Assembly (NCBI GenBank): GCA_039679945.1
Contig: JBDKTY010000299.1
Coordinates: 1-30,128 of the forward strand
Length of the DNA stretch: 30,128 nt
Direction of reading: 5' to 3'
Origin: SbD1 sp039679945
GTDB lineage: Bacteria; Desulfobacterota; Syntrophobacteria; Syntrophobacterales; Syntrophobacteraceae
Part shown: positions 23,768-30,128 of the stretch, one piece after another
Numbering within the stretch: the first letter of the stretch is position 1
Layout: the number at the start of each line of letters is the position of its first letter
Position numbers and translations under genes: made by a program
Notes under the pieces: model-generated
The model's database searches: none
What the model was told of the DNA's origin: nothing
Seen by the model: only the letters and a program-made list of their open reading frames with translations

Positions 23768-26700
23768 TGAATTCTTCTCGTATTCTTGTTGTCGAGGATG
23801 AAGCGATCGTCGCCATGGAGATAGAAGAGCGGCTGACGGGGATGGGCTACCAGGTGGTGGGAACCGCCTCCAGGGGCGAGCATGCCCTGGAACTCACCCG
23901 GAATCTTCGTCCGGACCTCGTATTGATGGACATTCGTCTTCAGGGGGATGTCGATGGAATCGCCGCCGCCGAGGAGATCCTCCGGCAGTTTCGCATCCCC
24001 GTAATATTCCTGACCGCCTATTCCGAGGAGGCCACTCTGGAACGGGCAAAGCTCGCGGAACCGTACGGCTATATTCTCAAGCCCTTCGATGACCGGGAAC
24101 TCAAGTCCGCGATAGAGATAGCACTCTACAAACACCAGGCCGAGGAAGAAATCCGGTGTCTGAACCGGCTCTTCGACGTCCTGAGCCAGGTGAACCAGTC
24201 CATCATTCGGTTTAATACGCGGGAGGAACTGCTGCCGAACATCTGTCGCCTCGTGGTGGAGCGCGGGGCCATCGATATGGCCTGGATTGGATGGTTCGAC
24301 GAGGATAGCGCGGGTATCAAGCCCGTGGCGTATTTCCGGAAACATAATCAGGGGCTGGATGAGGACGCGCTGTTCGCCGGTCCCTGGCCCGAGGACCCGG
24401 CTGATGCGGGAAGGAGTATCCGGGCAGGGGAGCCGTTTGTCTGCAATGAGTGTTCCCGGGATATCTGCATCTTCCCTGCGGAAAAAAGACCCGCAACGAT
24501 GGGCTTCCGTTCCTGCGGTTCCTTTCCGTTCACATTTCAGGGCCGCGTCAGCGGGGCTTTGAATCTTTGCGTGGCGGAGTCGGGGTTTTTTCGCGCACGC
24601 GAAATCGAGTTGCTGGAAGAGGTGGCCATGGACATCTCCTTTGCCCTCGACAAGATCGAGGGCGACATCCAGCGAGAGCAGGCCGAGGCAAGAGTACGCC
24701 GCCAGAATGCAATCCTCGGGGGTATCAACAAAATACTTCTGGAAGCCTTGGGTTCCCGTACGGAGAAGAGTCTCGGACAGATTTGTCTTTCCGCCGCGGA
24801 GGAAGTCACCGGCAGCAAGTTCGGGTTCATCGCGGAAATAGATGCGCGGGGCAAGCTCTGTAACATTGCGATGAGCGATCCCGGTTGGGATCTCTGCAAG
24901 ATCACCGATCAGGCCGCTCTCCAGAAACTGCCCTCGGGGATGAAAACCCATGGCATCTATGGCAGGGTCGTCAAGGATGGCAGGGGCTTTTTCACAAATG
25001 ATCCGGAGTCCCATCCCGACTGGGTGGGCCTCCCCCCGGGGCATCCACCGCTTCACGCGTTTCTGGGGGTCCCTCTCATGTGCGACGACGAAGTCGTGGG
25101 CTTGATTGCACTGGGCAACCGGGAAGGCGGCTACTCCACCCAGGAGATGGAAGCGCTGGAATCGATCACACCGGCCATGGCGGAGGCTTTCTTGCGCAGG
25201 AGGACAGAGGAAGCCCTGGCTCTGAGCCGCGCCGAATTTGAAGCAATGTTCAATTCCATTTCCGACGCCAGTATCTTCATGGACACTCGACACCGAATCG
25301 TCGCCGTCAATCCCGCCTTCTGTTCCATGTTCGGCTATGAATCCGACCAGGTACGGGGACGGTCAACGGAATTTCTGTACTCAGACGGTGATGACTACAA
25401 AGAGCAGGTTCGAAAACGGTTTGACTCCGGGAGCGTGATGGGCTTGTCTCCCCTTGAGCTGACCTGCGTGCGCGGGGACGGAACAAAGTTCCCCTCGGAG
25501 ACCCTCGGCTTGCAGGTCCGCGATGCAAAGGGGAATGTAATCGGTTTGCTGGAAACGCATCGGGATATCACCGAGCGCAAAAGGGTGGAGGAAGAAAAGG
25601 AAAGGCTGGAGACTCAGTTAGTCCAAACCCAAAAAATAGAGGCCGTCGGGCGACTGGCCGGCGGCGTGGCTCACGACTTCAACAACATGCTCGGGGTGAT
25701 TCTCGGGCATACCGAACTGGCTCAATCCGAGACCGAACCCGATGATCCGCGTTATCCCCACCTGCAGGAAATCCAAAAAGCGGCCCATCGTTCCGCTAAT
25801 CTGACCCGCCAACTGCTGGCCTTTGCCCGAAAACAGACCGTCACACTCAAGGTGCTCGATCTGAACGAGACCGTGGAAGGCATGCTGAAGATGCTGCGTC
25901 GCCTGATCGGCGAGCATATAAACCTCCACTGGCGCCCGGGTGCGCACATCTGGCGGATCAAGGTTGACCCGTCCCAGGTCGATCAGGTCCTGGCCAATCT
26001 GTGTGTGAATGCCCGCGATTCCATCACGGGCATCGGCAAGCTCACGATCGAAACGGGCAACGTCGCTTTTGACGAGGCTCACTGCGCGGAGCATTCGGAC
26101 TTTGTGCCCGGTGAGTACGTTCTGCTCGCTGTCAGCGACGATGGTTGCGGCATGGACAAAGAGACATTGAACAAGGTATTCGAACCCTTCTTTACCACCA
26201 AGGGCGTGGGGAAGGGCACAGGCCTGGGGCTAGCCACGGTCTATGGTATCGTCAAGCAGAACAACGGCTTCATCACTGTCTACAGCGAACCGGGCATGGG
26301 GACAACCTTCAGGATATATCTGCCCCGCTACAGAGGGAAGACCGATCAACCGCAAACAGAGAACTCATTGGAGCCGGCACGCTCGGGGCGGGAGACGGTC
26401 CTGCTGGTGGAAGATGAACCCGCTATACTGGACATGACTTCAATGATGCTCAAACGTCAGGGCTACACCGTATTGACGGCGTGTACGCCCGGTGAGGCGA
26501 TACGCCTGGCGGAAGAGCATACCGGCGAGATCCACCTGCTCATGACCGATGTGATAATGCCCGAGATGAACGGCCGTGAACTGGCCAAATGCATCCTGTC
26601 ATTTCACCCGAAAGTAAGGCGTCTTTTCATGTCCGGCTACACGGCCAACGTTATCGCCCATCATGGCGTGCTGGACGCGGGCGTCAATTTTATCCAGAAG

Positions 26701-26814
26701 CCGTTCTCCAGCAGGGACCTTGCCGCCAAGATCAGGGAAGCCCTGGGACTGGATGACGAACGGGCGTCAGGCGAAACCGACTCCGCGCGCGGCGGGGAAA
26801 AGCCGTTGTCTTGA
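23767..26814 (+). CDS. Hybrid histidine kinase REC-GAF-GAF-PAS-HisKA-HATPase-REC
   Basis: The ATG shares one base with the preceding stop, giving translational coupling. The 1015 residues contain a receiver (5-120, Asp55 phospho-acceptor, Lys in ILKPF), two GAF domains (about 140-300 and 315-475), a PAS domain (about 480-600), HisKA with His636 in GGVAHDFNN, a HATPase (NLCVNARDSI, DDGCGMD, GTGLGLATVYGIV) and a C-terminal receiver (about 875-995, Asp928 in MTDVIMPEMNG). No membrane segments or DNA-binding domain are present. The N-terminal receiver probably accepts phosphate from the membrane kinase just upstream. Output would pass through the C-terminal receiver to a separate phosphotransfer or effector protein, not visible here. 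Confidence 0.95.
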   Translation: MNSSRILVVEDEAIVAMEIEERLTGMGYQVVGTASRGEHALELTRNLRPDLVLMDIRLQGDVDGIAAAEEILRQFRIPVIFLTAYSEEATLERAKLAEPYGYILKPFDDRELKSAIEIALYKHQAEEEIRCLNRLFDVLSQVNQSIIRFNTREELLPNICRLVVERGAIDMAWIGWFDEDSAGIKPVAYFRKHNQGLDEDALFAGPWPEDPADAGRSIRAGEPFVCNECSRDICIFPAEKRPATMGFRSCGSFPFTFQGRVSGALNLCVAESGFFRAREIELLEEVAMDISFALDKIEGDIQREQAEARVRRQNAILGGINKILLEALGSRTEKSLGQICLSAAEEVTGSKFGFIAEIDARGKLCNIAMSDPGWDLCKITDQAALQKLPSGMKTHGIYGRVVKDGRGFFTNDPESHPDWVGLPPGHPPLHAFLGVPLMCDDEVVGLIALGNREGGYSTQEMEALESITPAMAEAFLRRRTEEALALSRAEFEAMFNSISDASIFMDTRHRIVAVNPAFCSMFGYESDQVRGRSTEFLYSDGDDYKEQVRKRFDSGSVMGLSPLELTCVRGDGTKFPSETLGLQVRDAKGNVIGLLETHRDITERKRVEEEKERLETQLVQTQKIEAVGRLAGGVAHDFNNMLGVILGHTELAQSETEPDDPRYPHLQEIQKAAHRSANLTRQLLAFARKQTVTLKVLDLNETVEGMLKMLRRLIGEHINLHWRPGAHIWRIKVDPSQVDQVLANLCVNARDSITGIGKLTIETGNVAFDEAHCAEHSDFVPGEYVLLAVSDDGCGMDKETLNKVFEPFFTTKGVGKGTGLGLATVYGIVKQNNGFITVYSEPGMGTTFRIYLPRYRGKTDQPQTENSLEPARSGRETVLLVEDEPAILDMTSMMLKRQGYTVLTACTPGEAIRLAEEHTGEIHLLMTDVIMPEMNGRELAKCILSFHPKVRRLFMSGYTANVIAHHGVLDAGVNFIQKPFSSRDLAAKIREALGLDDERASGETDSARGGEKPLS

Positions 26815-27200
26815 GCGGCATCGAGGGGCGAGTGCTGCTATACGGGCGGATCAGTCCATAATGTCCGGCAAATCAGCAGCCATTGATCTTGAAGTGAATG
26901 GAAACAACTATTTCCTTAAGCAAATATTTCTTATTTTCCGATATGAATTATGGCAGGGCCGGAGGAATTTCCGGAATGCCGGCTGGCTGTCTTGCATGCC
27001 GTAGCATCGAATATGGAATATTTTACGAGATATAGTATCTAATACTAATTCGCGTTCAAAAGGATATACCCCCGTTCGCCCTGAGGTATCGAAGGGTAGA
27101 ACGGGTCAATTCTGAACGGCATCTTCTATTCAGGGATAGACTCATCTTGAACGCAACTCCGTATAAGAATAATGTCTGAGCTACACTTGGAGCCCCGGTA
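26815..27200. other. 386-bp gap with palindrome and MITE-like element
   Basis: No gene is supported. AT-rich sequence includes the palindrome TAGTAT-CTA-ATACTA (27033-27047), directly followed by a 103-bp inverted-repeat element that ends 46 bp before the response-regulator gene. Confidence 0.6.
27052..27154 (+). repeat. MITE-like element containing REP palindrome, copy A
   Basis: GCGTTCAA (27052-27059) and TTGAACGC (27147-27154) are terminal inverted repeats. Inside is CCCGTTC (27071-27077) with GAACGGG (27099-27105), the same core as at 15771-15806. A 43-base stretch at 27043-27085 recurs at 29906-29948 with three mismatches. Confidence 0.75.
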
Positions 27201-27884
27201 ATGGATGTAAGGATACTGGTAATTGATGACGAAGAGGATGTCAGGTCTTTAATCGCCGCATACCTCGGGAAGAATGGGTTATCCGTTGATACGGCCGAGG
27301 GTTTGACCGAGGCCAGGACTTTGCTGGCGTGCAATGACTATGGTTTGATGCTGCTTGATAAGAACATGCCGGGGGACAATGGAAACGGGGAGGGTGGTAT
27401 TGATCTCTTGAGACAGATACGATCTCAAGGATTCTCCTCGGAAGTAATAATGATGACGGGTTTCGCGTCTATCGAAACTGCTCTGGAAGCGATGAGGCTT
27501 GGCGCCTTCGACTACCTGGTGAAACCGTTTTCCCTTGATGAGCTTCTGCAGAAGGTCAACAGGGTTATAGAGTATCGGCAGTTTCTTAATTCTGAATATA
27601 CATCCGATATCAACAGGGAAATCAGGAAAGAAATATTGGAACTGCTGAATAACGGGGCAAGCATGCCCTATGAGGAAATGAGTAAAGCCCTGGTAAGGCT
27701 GGATGTCTCGATAGACAAGATATTTGAAATATTAAAGGAATATGAAAGGATTCTGTTGCTTCAGAGAGAATCCCTTGCAAGAATTGCTGACTTATCTGAA
27801 CAGGTAAAGAGCGACATGCCGAAATCGGCCAATGCCATCAGTTTTATTGAGGAAATTTCCCGTGAATCCGGCAAACGCCTTTAA
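27201..27884 (+). CDS. Receiver-only response regulator with helical C-terminal extension
   Basis: This 227-residue protein starts at ATG 27201. The receiver domain (about 4-120) has acidic pocket D9-D10, phospho-acceptor D53 (LLDKNMPG), T86 (MMTGFAS) and K108 (YLVKPF). A small insertion (DNGNGEGG) follows the phosphorylation site. The receiver resembles those of NtrC-type regulators, but there is no AAA+ domain and no obvious DNA-binding motif. Residues 125-227 are predicted largely helical and charged, perhaps for dimerisation or binding a partner. It lies 386 bp after the hybrid kinase, so it may be its output partner, but separate transcription is likely. Confidence 0.88.
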   Translation: MDVRILVIDDEEDVRSLIAAYLGKNGLSVDTAEGLTEARTLLACNDYGLMLLDKNMPGDNGNGEGGIDLLRQIRSQGFSSEVIMMTGFASIETALEAMRLGAFDYLVKPFSLDELLQKVNRVIEYRQFLNSEYTSDINREIRKEILELLNNGASMPYEEMSKALVRLDVSIDKIFEILKEYERILLLQRESLARIADLSEQVKSDMPKSANAISFIEEISRESGKRL

Positions 27885-27987
27885 GGTGAATTTGCATTCA
27901 AAAAGCCCCCGCACCCGCTCGTGCTTCGCTGTCTCGCGGCTTGCATTGTCCTGAGCGGAACCGGTCCGTAAATACGCCGCGCGCACT

Positions 27988-28422
27988 CTATAACCCTACC
28001 CCGGTAACCAGGTACCTGAATGCATATCCATTTTTCCCGGCTATTTCCTCCACCTTTGCGCGTATCTCTCCATAATTGAAAGTGTAGCTGTACTTCTTGC
28101 CGAAGGAAACGGATTGTTCCGTTATGGTTCCTTCCCTGCCCTTCGAAGAGCTGCTGTACGTTTCCTTCTTGAACCCGAAGCCGGGGCCGATGTCACCCTC
28201 ACCCGAGGAGATGCCGAATCCCGATTCCTTGAGCATCTCGGTAAATCGGAGTTCGGCCTTCTCCACGTCTATCCGGAATCTCGCCGCATAGGTGAGCTTC
28301 TTCCTGGAAAGGAAAGCTTTCCTCTCGGCGATCACCTTCTCGAATGAAAAGACGCCTTTCTTTTCCCGAAGCTCAACGTCCATGCCGGAGATGATTTCTT
28401 TCAAGTCATCGAGTATAGCCAT
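27988..28422 (-). CDS. Unrecognised 144-residue protein
   Basis: The start ATG 28422 is chosen because AAGGAG lies about 7 bases upstream on the minus strand; an upstream extension to 28521 has no such site. The protein is soluble and lacks cysteine. It begins with a helical charged segment (ILDDLKEIISGMDVELREKKG), has a middle glycine- and serine-rich segment (GEGDIGPGFGFKKETYSSSSKGREG) and a C-terminal strand-rich part (KKYSYTFNYGEIRAKVEEI). I do not recognise the family. Strand orientation differs from its neighbours, and no partner gene can be inferred. Good ribosome site and regular composition make it a likely real gene. Confidence 0.7.
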   Translation of the reverse strand: MAILDDLKEIISGMDVELREKKGVFSFEKVIAERKAFLSRKKLTYAARFRIDVEKAELRFTEMLKESGFGISSGEGDIGPGFGFKKETYSSSSKGREGTITEQSVSFGKKYSYTFNYGEIRAKVEEIAGKNGYAFRYLVTGVGL

Positions 28423-28707
28423 GGCGCTTCTCCTTGATATCGCCTTTGTCCTGGCGGCTTCATGAGAACAAACATTTTGTTTCCGATACGCTCCATCCTC
28501 ACGGGAGACGATCCAGTCCATTCATCTATCCTTGACACGAGCGGCAAGCGCAAGCGCCGGTTTTCCCCTGCATCATAACTCCTCGTCGTGGAAGCGCAAG
28601 CCGCGTGGAGGGATTTTGTCCGCGCCCGATCAGGTAGAGTATCGGAAGAATCGAGACCTAACCGGCTAACGGGGCTTCGGCTTGAATTGAAGCGTTATCG
28701 AACGATA

Positions 28708-28735
28708 TTGACAGTACGGCCGTTTAGATTATCTT
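28708..28735 (+). promoter_or_regulatory. Candidate sigma-70 promoter
   Basis: TTGACA (28708-28713) is a perfect -35 element; TATCTT (28730-28735) follows after 16 bp. No gene starts nearby, but a terminator-like hairpin lies about 60-100 bases downstream. Confidence 0.4.
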
Positions 28736-28741
28736 GTATGA

Positions 28742-28842
28742 TGGTGTGAATGGATATGTTTCGGTTTTATTTGAATCTGCCCGAATTCGGGGCGATGAGC
28801 CAGGTTTGCGGATCATTCTGTAATCCTGGCTTTTGTTATTTT
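28742..28842 (+). ncRNA. Possible small RNA or leader RNA
   Basis: Bounded by the candidate promoter and by the terminator-like hairpin at 28798-28842. It would be about 100 bases. Nothing resembling a known RNA family was recognised. It could instead be the leader of a short frame starting at 28849 or 28856. Confidence 0.25.
28798..28842 (+). terminator. Terminator-like hairpin
   Basis: AGCCAGG (28798-28804) pairs with CCTGGCT (28825-28831), followed by TTTGTTATTTT. The loop is 20 bases, with weak inner pairing GGAT/ATCC. Confidence 0.5.
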
Positions 28843-29308
28843 GGAGACATGAGTCATGAGCAGGGAGTCTGAGTCTGGACGGGGCGGCGGTTCCCTTTGC
28901 GATCACCGGCGGAGTGGTTCATTTGCCTGGAGTGGTGAATCCGAAGAGCCGATGACCCGGGCGGCGATGCAACCTCTTGATATCGCTCACTCTCAAATGC
29001 TGTTGATTGAGGGCAATCAAAGGGTGGAGCAGCCCGGGTGTGCAGGGTTGGCGACAGGAACGCTCACGGGATTTCCCTGACCCTGAATCAAGCCATTCGC
29101 GGTTTGATTCTCCTTGCGTTTCGCATGTTTCTCGAAGAAAATTCTGTTCGATCCGTCCCTTCGCATAAGATTTTCCGCTGTCATTACAGTGATCGGTGCG
29201 ACCAGGTTCCTTCGCCGTTACCGCCACATGGGGGGACCTCGGTTTGCTTGAATTCGACTCGATCGGTTCCGGAATTTGCGTTCTTTTCCCGTAAAGAGGA
29301 GGAACGAC

Positions 29309-29905
29309 ATGGCAACCCCGTTTTGGAAGGCTTCAAGGATTGCTGTATTCTTCCTGGCTCTGGCGGTTGCCGCCCCGAGCTTCGGCCAATATCCGATCCC
29401 GCAAAATCCGTGGGAGTTCGACTACAGCCAGTATCCTCCCATCCACCATGCCGTGCCCTACCACAAACAGGAGACCATGGTCTGGTGTTGGGTCGCTTCC
29501 GCGAAGATGATATGTGAGTACTATGGCCGAATGCCGGTGCCGAGCCAGTGCGAGATGCTTCAGTCGCAGTATGATACTCCCTGCTGCCAGTCCCCCGAGT
29601 TGTGTGCCCGGCCCGGCCAGATGTTCGAGATACAGGCGCTGATTGCACGATTTGGCGGGCGGTATTCGGGCGTGTCCATGCCGGCGAACGGCTTCGTGCT
29701 CTACGACCAACTTCGAAGGGGTCCTATCATCATGCAGACGCGCCAGGGTTCCGGACATGCCATCGTGGCGACAGGCATGCGGATTGTCCCGTCGAATTTC
29801 GGTCCGCTGGGCATTGTGTCCATCAACGATCCCCTCTACGGCCAATATGAAGTGGACTTCCCGACTCTTATTCAGGCGTGGCTGGCGGCGCTTGTAGTGT
29901 ACTGA
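29309..29905 (+). CDS. Exported papain-like cysteine peptidase (C39/C70-like)
   Basis: ATG 29309 follows AGGAGG (29297-29302) by 6 bases; the in-frame ATG 29276 would spoil the signal peptide. The 198 residues begin with a signal sequence (hydrophobic core IAVFFLALAVAA, probable cleavage near PSFGQ at 23-27). The mature part has the papain-like layout Gln54 (oxyanion), Cys60 in VWCWVASAKM, His150 in GSGHAIVATG and Asp174 in INDP. Additional cysteines at 69, 81, 92, 93 and 99 (CE, PCC, LC) suggest structural disulfides, fitting a location outside the cytoplasm. Relatives are peptidase families of the AvrRpt2/staphopain or C39-like type. No bacteriocin exporter or immunity gene is next to it, so it probably works as a secreted or periplasmic protease. 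Confidence 0.82.
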   Translation: MATPFWKASRIAVFFLALAVAAPSFGQYPIPQNPWEFDYSQYPPIHHAVPYHKQETMVWCWVASAKMICEYYGRMPVPSQCEMLQSQYDTPCCQSPELCARPGQMFEIQALIARFGGRYSGVSMPANGFVLYDQLRRGPIIMQTRQGSGHAIVATGMRIVPSNFGPLGIVSINDPLYGQYEVDFPTLIQAWLAALVVY

Positions 29906-29948
29906 TATTAATTTGCGTTCAAGAGGATATACCCCCGTTCGCCCTGAG
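29906..29948 (+). repeat. REP/MITE-type repeat, copy B, truncated by IS110-family element
   Basis: A 43-base match (three mismatches) to 27043-27085. Similarity stops at CCCTGAG (29942-29948), in the loop of the CCCGTTC/GAACGGG palindrome, exactly where insertion-sequence end begins. Confidence 0.8.
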
Positions 29949-30128
29949 CAACTGTGTTTGTTGTCAAGTCTTCTGGGCGCCAGTTGGGGGATTCCACGGA
30001 GCAGAATCCCTGATTATGGCGTTGAGCACGATCAGGAGCTTATGCGCGCATGCTGTAATCGCAACCATCTGTTCCTTCCCGGCAGCAATAAGGCGCTGGT
30101 GGAAGGCTTTAATCGGGGGATTGTGTTT
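29949..30128 (-). mobile_element. IS110-family insertion sequence, right end (continues beyond window)
   Basis: It consists of the 3' part of an IS110-type transposase plus about 15 bp of terminal non-coding sequence. The left end, which in this family carries the non-coding bridge-RNA region, is outside the window. IS110 elements lack long terminal inverted repeats, consistent with what is seen. Confidence 0.75.
29964..30128 (-). CDS. IS110-family transposase, C-terminal 54 residues (5' end outside window)
   Basis: The minus frame is open from the window edge to TGA at 29966-29964. The translation contains NPPIKAFHQRLIAAGKEQM, then ACAHKLLIVLNAIIRD and PWNPP, the standard end of the IS116/IS110/IS902 transposase C-terminal (Tnp) region, whose homologues read like NPVIRAFYxRLxxxGKxxxVAL...ACxRKLLxxLNAxLR. 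The upstream DEDD RuvC-like domain and the catalytic serine are beyond the right edge, so activity cannot be judged. Confidence 0.85.
   Translation of the reverse strand, partial: KHNPPIKAFHQRLIAAGKEQMVAITACAHKLLIVLNAIIRDSAPWNPPTGAQKT

Larger units (their letters stand above)
28423..29308. other. 886-bp region without a supported protein gene
   Basis: The left part must hold the promoter of the minus-strand gene. The middle contains a possible small-RNA unit (listed). The right part, 28843-29308, has open frames of low coding quality and the upstream region of the exported peptidase gene. Confidence 0.5.

Noticed and set aside
23719..25293. 524-codon minus-strand open frame opposite the hybrid kinase
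   Set aside because: Antisense shadow; the plus strand shows receiver, GAF and kinase motifs.
28849..29080. A 7-codon frame at 28849 and a 74-codon frame at 28856 with a GGAG upstream
   Set aside because: The longer product is Ser/Gly-rich with no pattern of a folded protein and no recognised relatives; kept only as an alternative to the small-RNA reading.

Overview
The window reads as a chromosomal segment of a strictly anaerobic Gram-negative bacterium, most likely a Desulfobacterota (former Deltaproteobacteria) sulfate reducer or close syntrophic relative. This is inferred from an Hdr/Flx-type iron-sulfur electron-transfer cluster with a probable selenoprotein, a DsrC/TusE-superfamily protein, many PAS/GAF histidine kinases, and a dnaK-J-protein-cbpM-clpB chaperone cluster. 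GC content is moderately high (high fifties by eye). No rRNA, tRNA, CRISPR array or phage genes were seen.

Region 1 (1-4117, +) is the end of a redox operon: a ferredoxin-like multi-cluster protein cut by the left edge, a HydB/AsrA/FlxB-like dicluster protein, a FAD/NAD(P)-binding reductase with a C-terminal four-cysteine motif, and a HdrC-HdrB-like fusion. The fusion is interrupted by one in-frame TGA. The downstream domain continues in the same frame and a SECIS-like hairpin follows the TGA, so I read it as one 408-residue selenoprotein rather than two genes or a pseudogene. A strong terminator closes the unit.

Region 2 (4393-6868, +) is a compact three-gene unit: an unrecognised 409-residue protein, a small lipopolysaccharide-kinase/RIO-like kinase and a YjbQ-family protein. 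It converges on a minus-strand PAS sensor kinase (7171-8742) whose phospho-acceptor histidine is replaced by glycine.

Region 3 (9130-15505, +) is a protein-quality-control cluster: dnaK, a CbpA-type J-protein, a CbpM-like modulator and clpB. A perfect 9-4-9 palindrome and an RNA hairpin lie just upstream of dnaK. grpE and hrcA are not in the cluster.

Region 4 (15506-16353) is non-coding and packed with palindromic REP-type repeats. Region 5 (16354-19959, +) is an overlapping trio of glycosyltransferases, probably for cell-surface or exopolysaccharide assembly. It is followed by a tandem DsrC/TusE/RspA-like protein (20126-20782) that lacks the C-terminal catalytic cysteine in both halves.

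Region 6 (21362-27884, +) is a signalling block: a membrane HisKA_2 sensor kinase, a translationally coupled REC-GAF-GAF-PAS-kinase-REC hybrid, and a separate receiver-only response regulator. The right end holds a small unknown protein (minus), a long non-coding stretch with a possible small RNA, an exported papain-like cysteine peptidase, and the 3' end of an IS110-family element whose boundary falls inside a REP-type repeat that also occurs intact elsewhere in the window.
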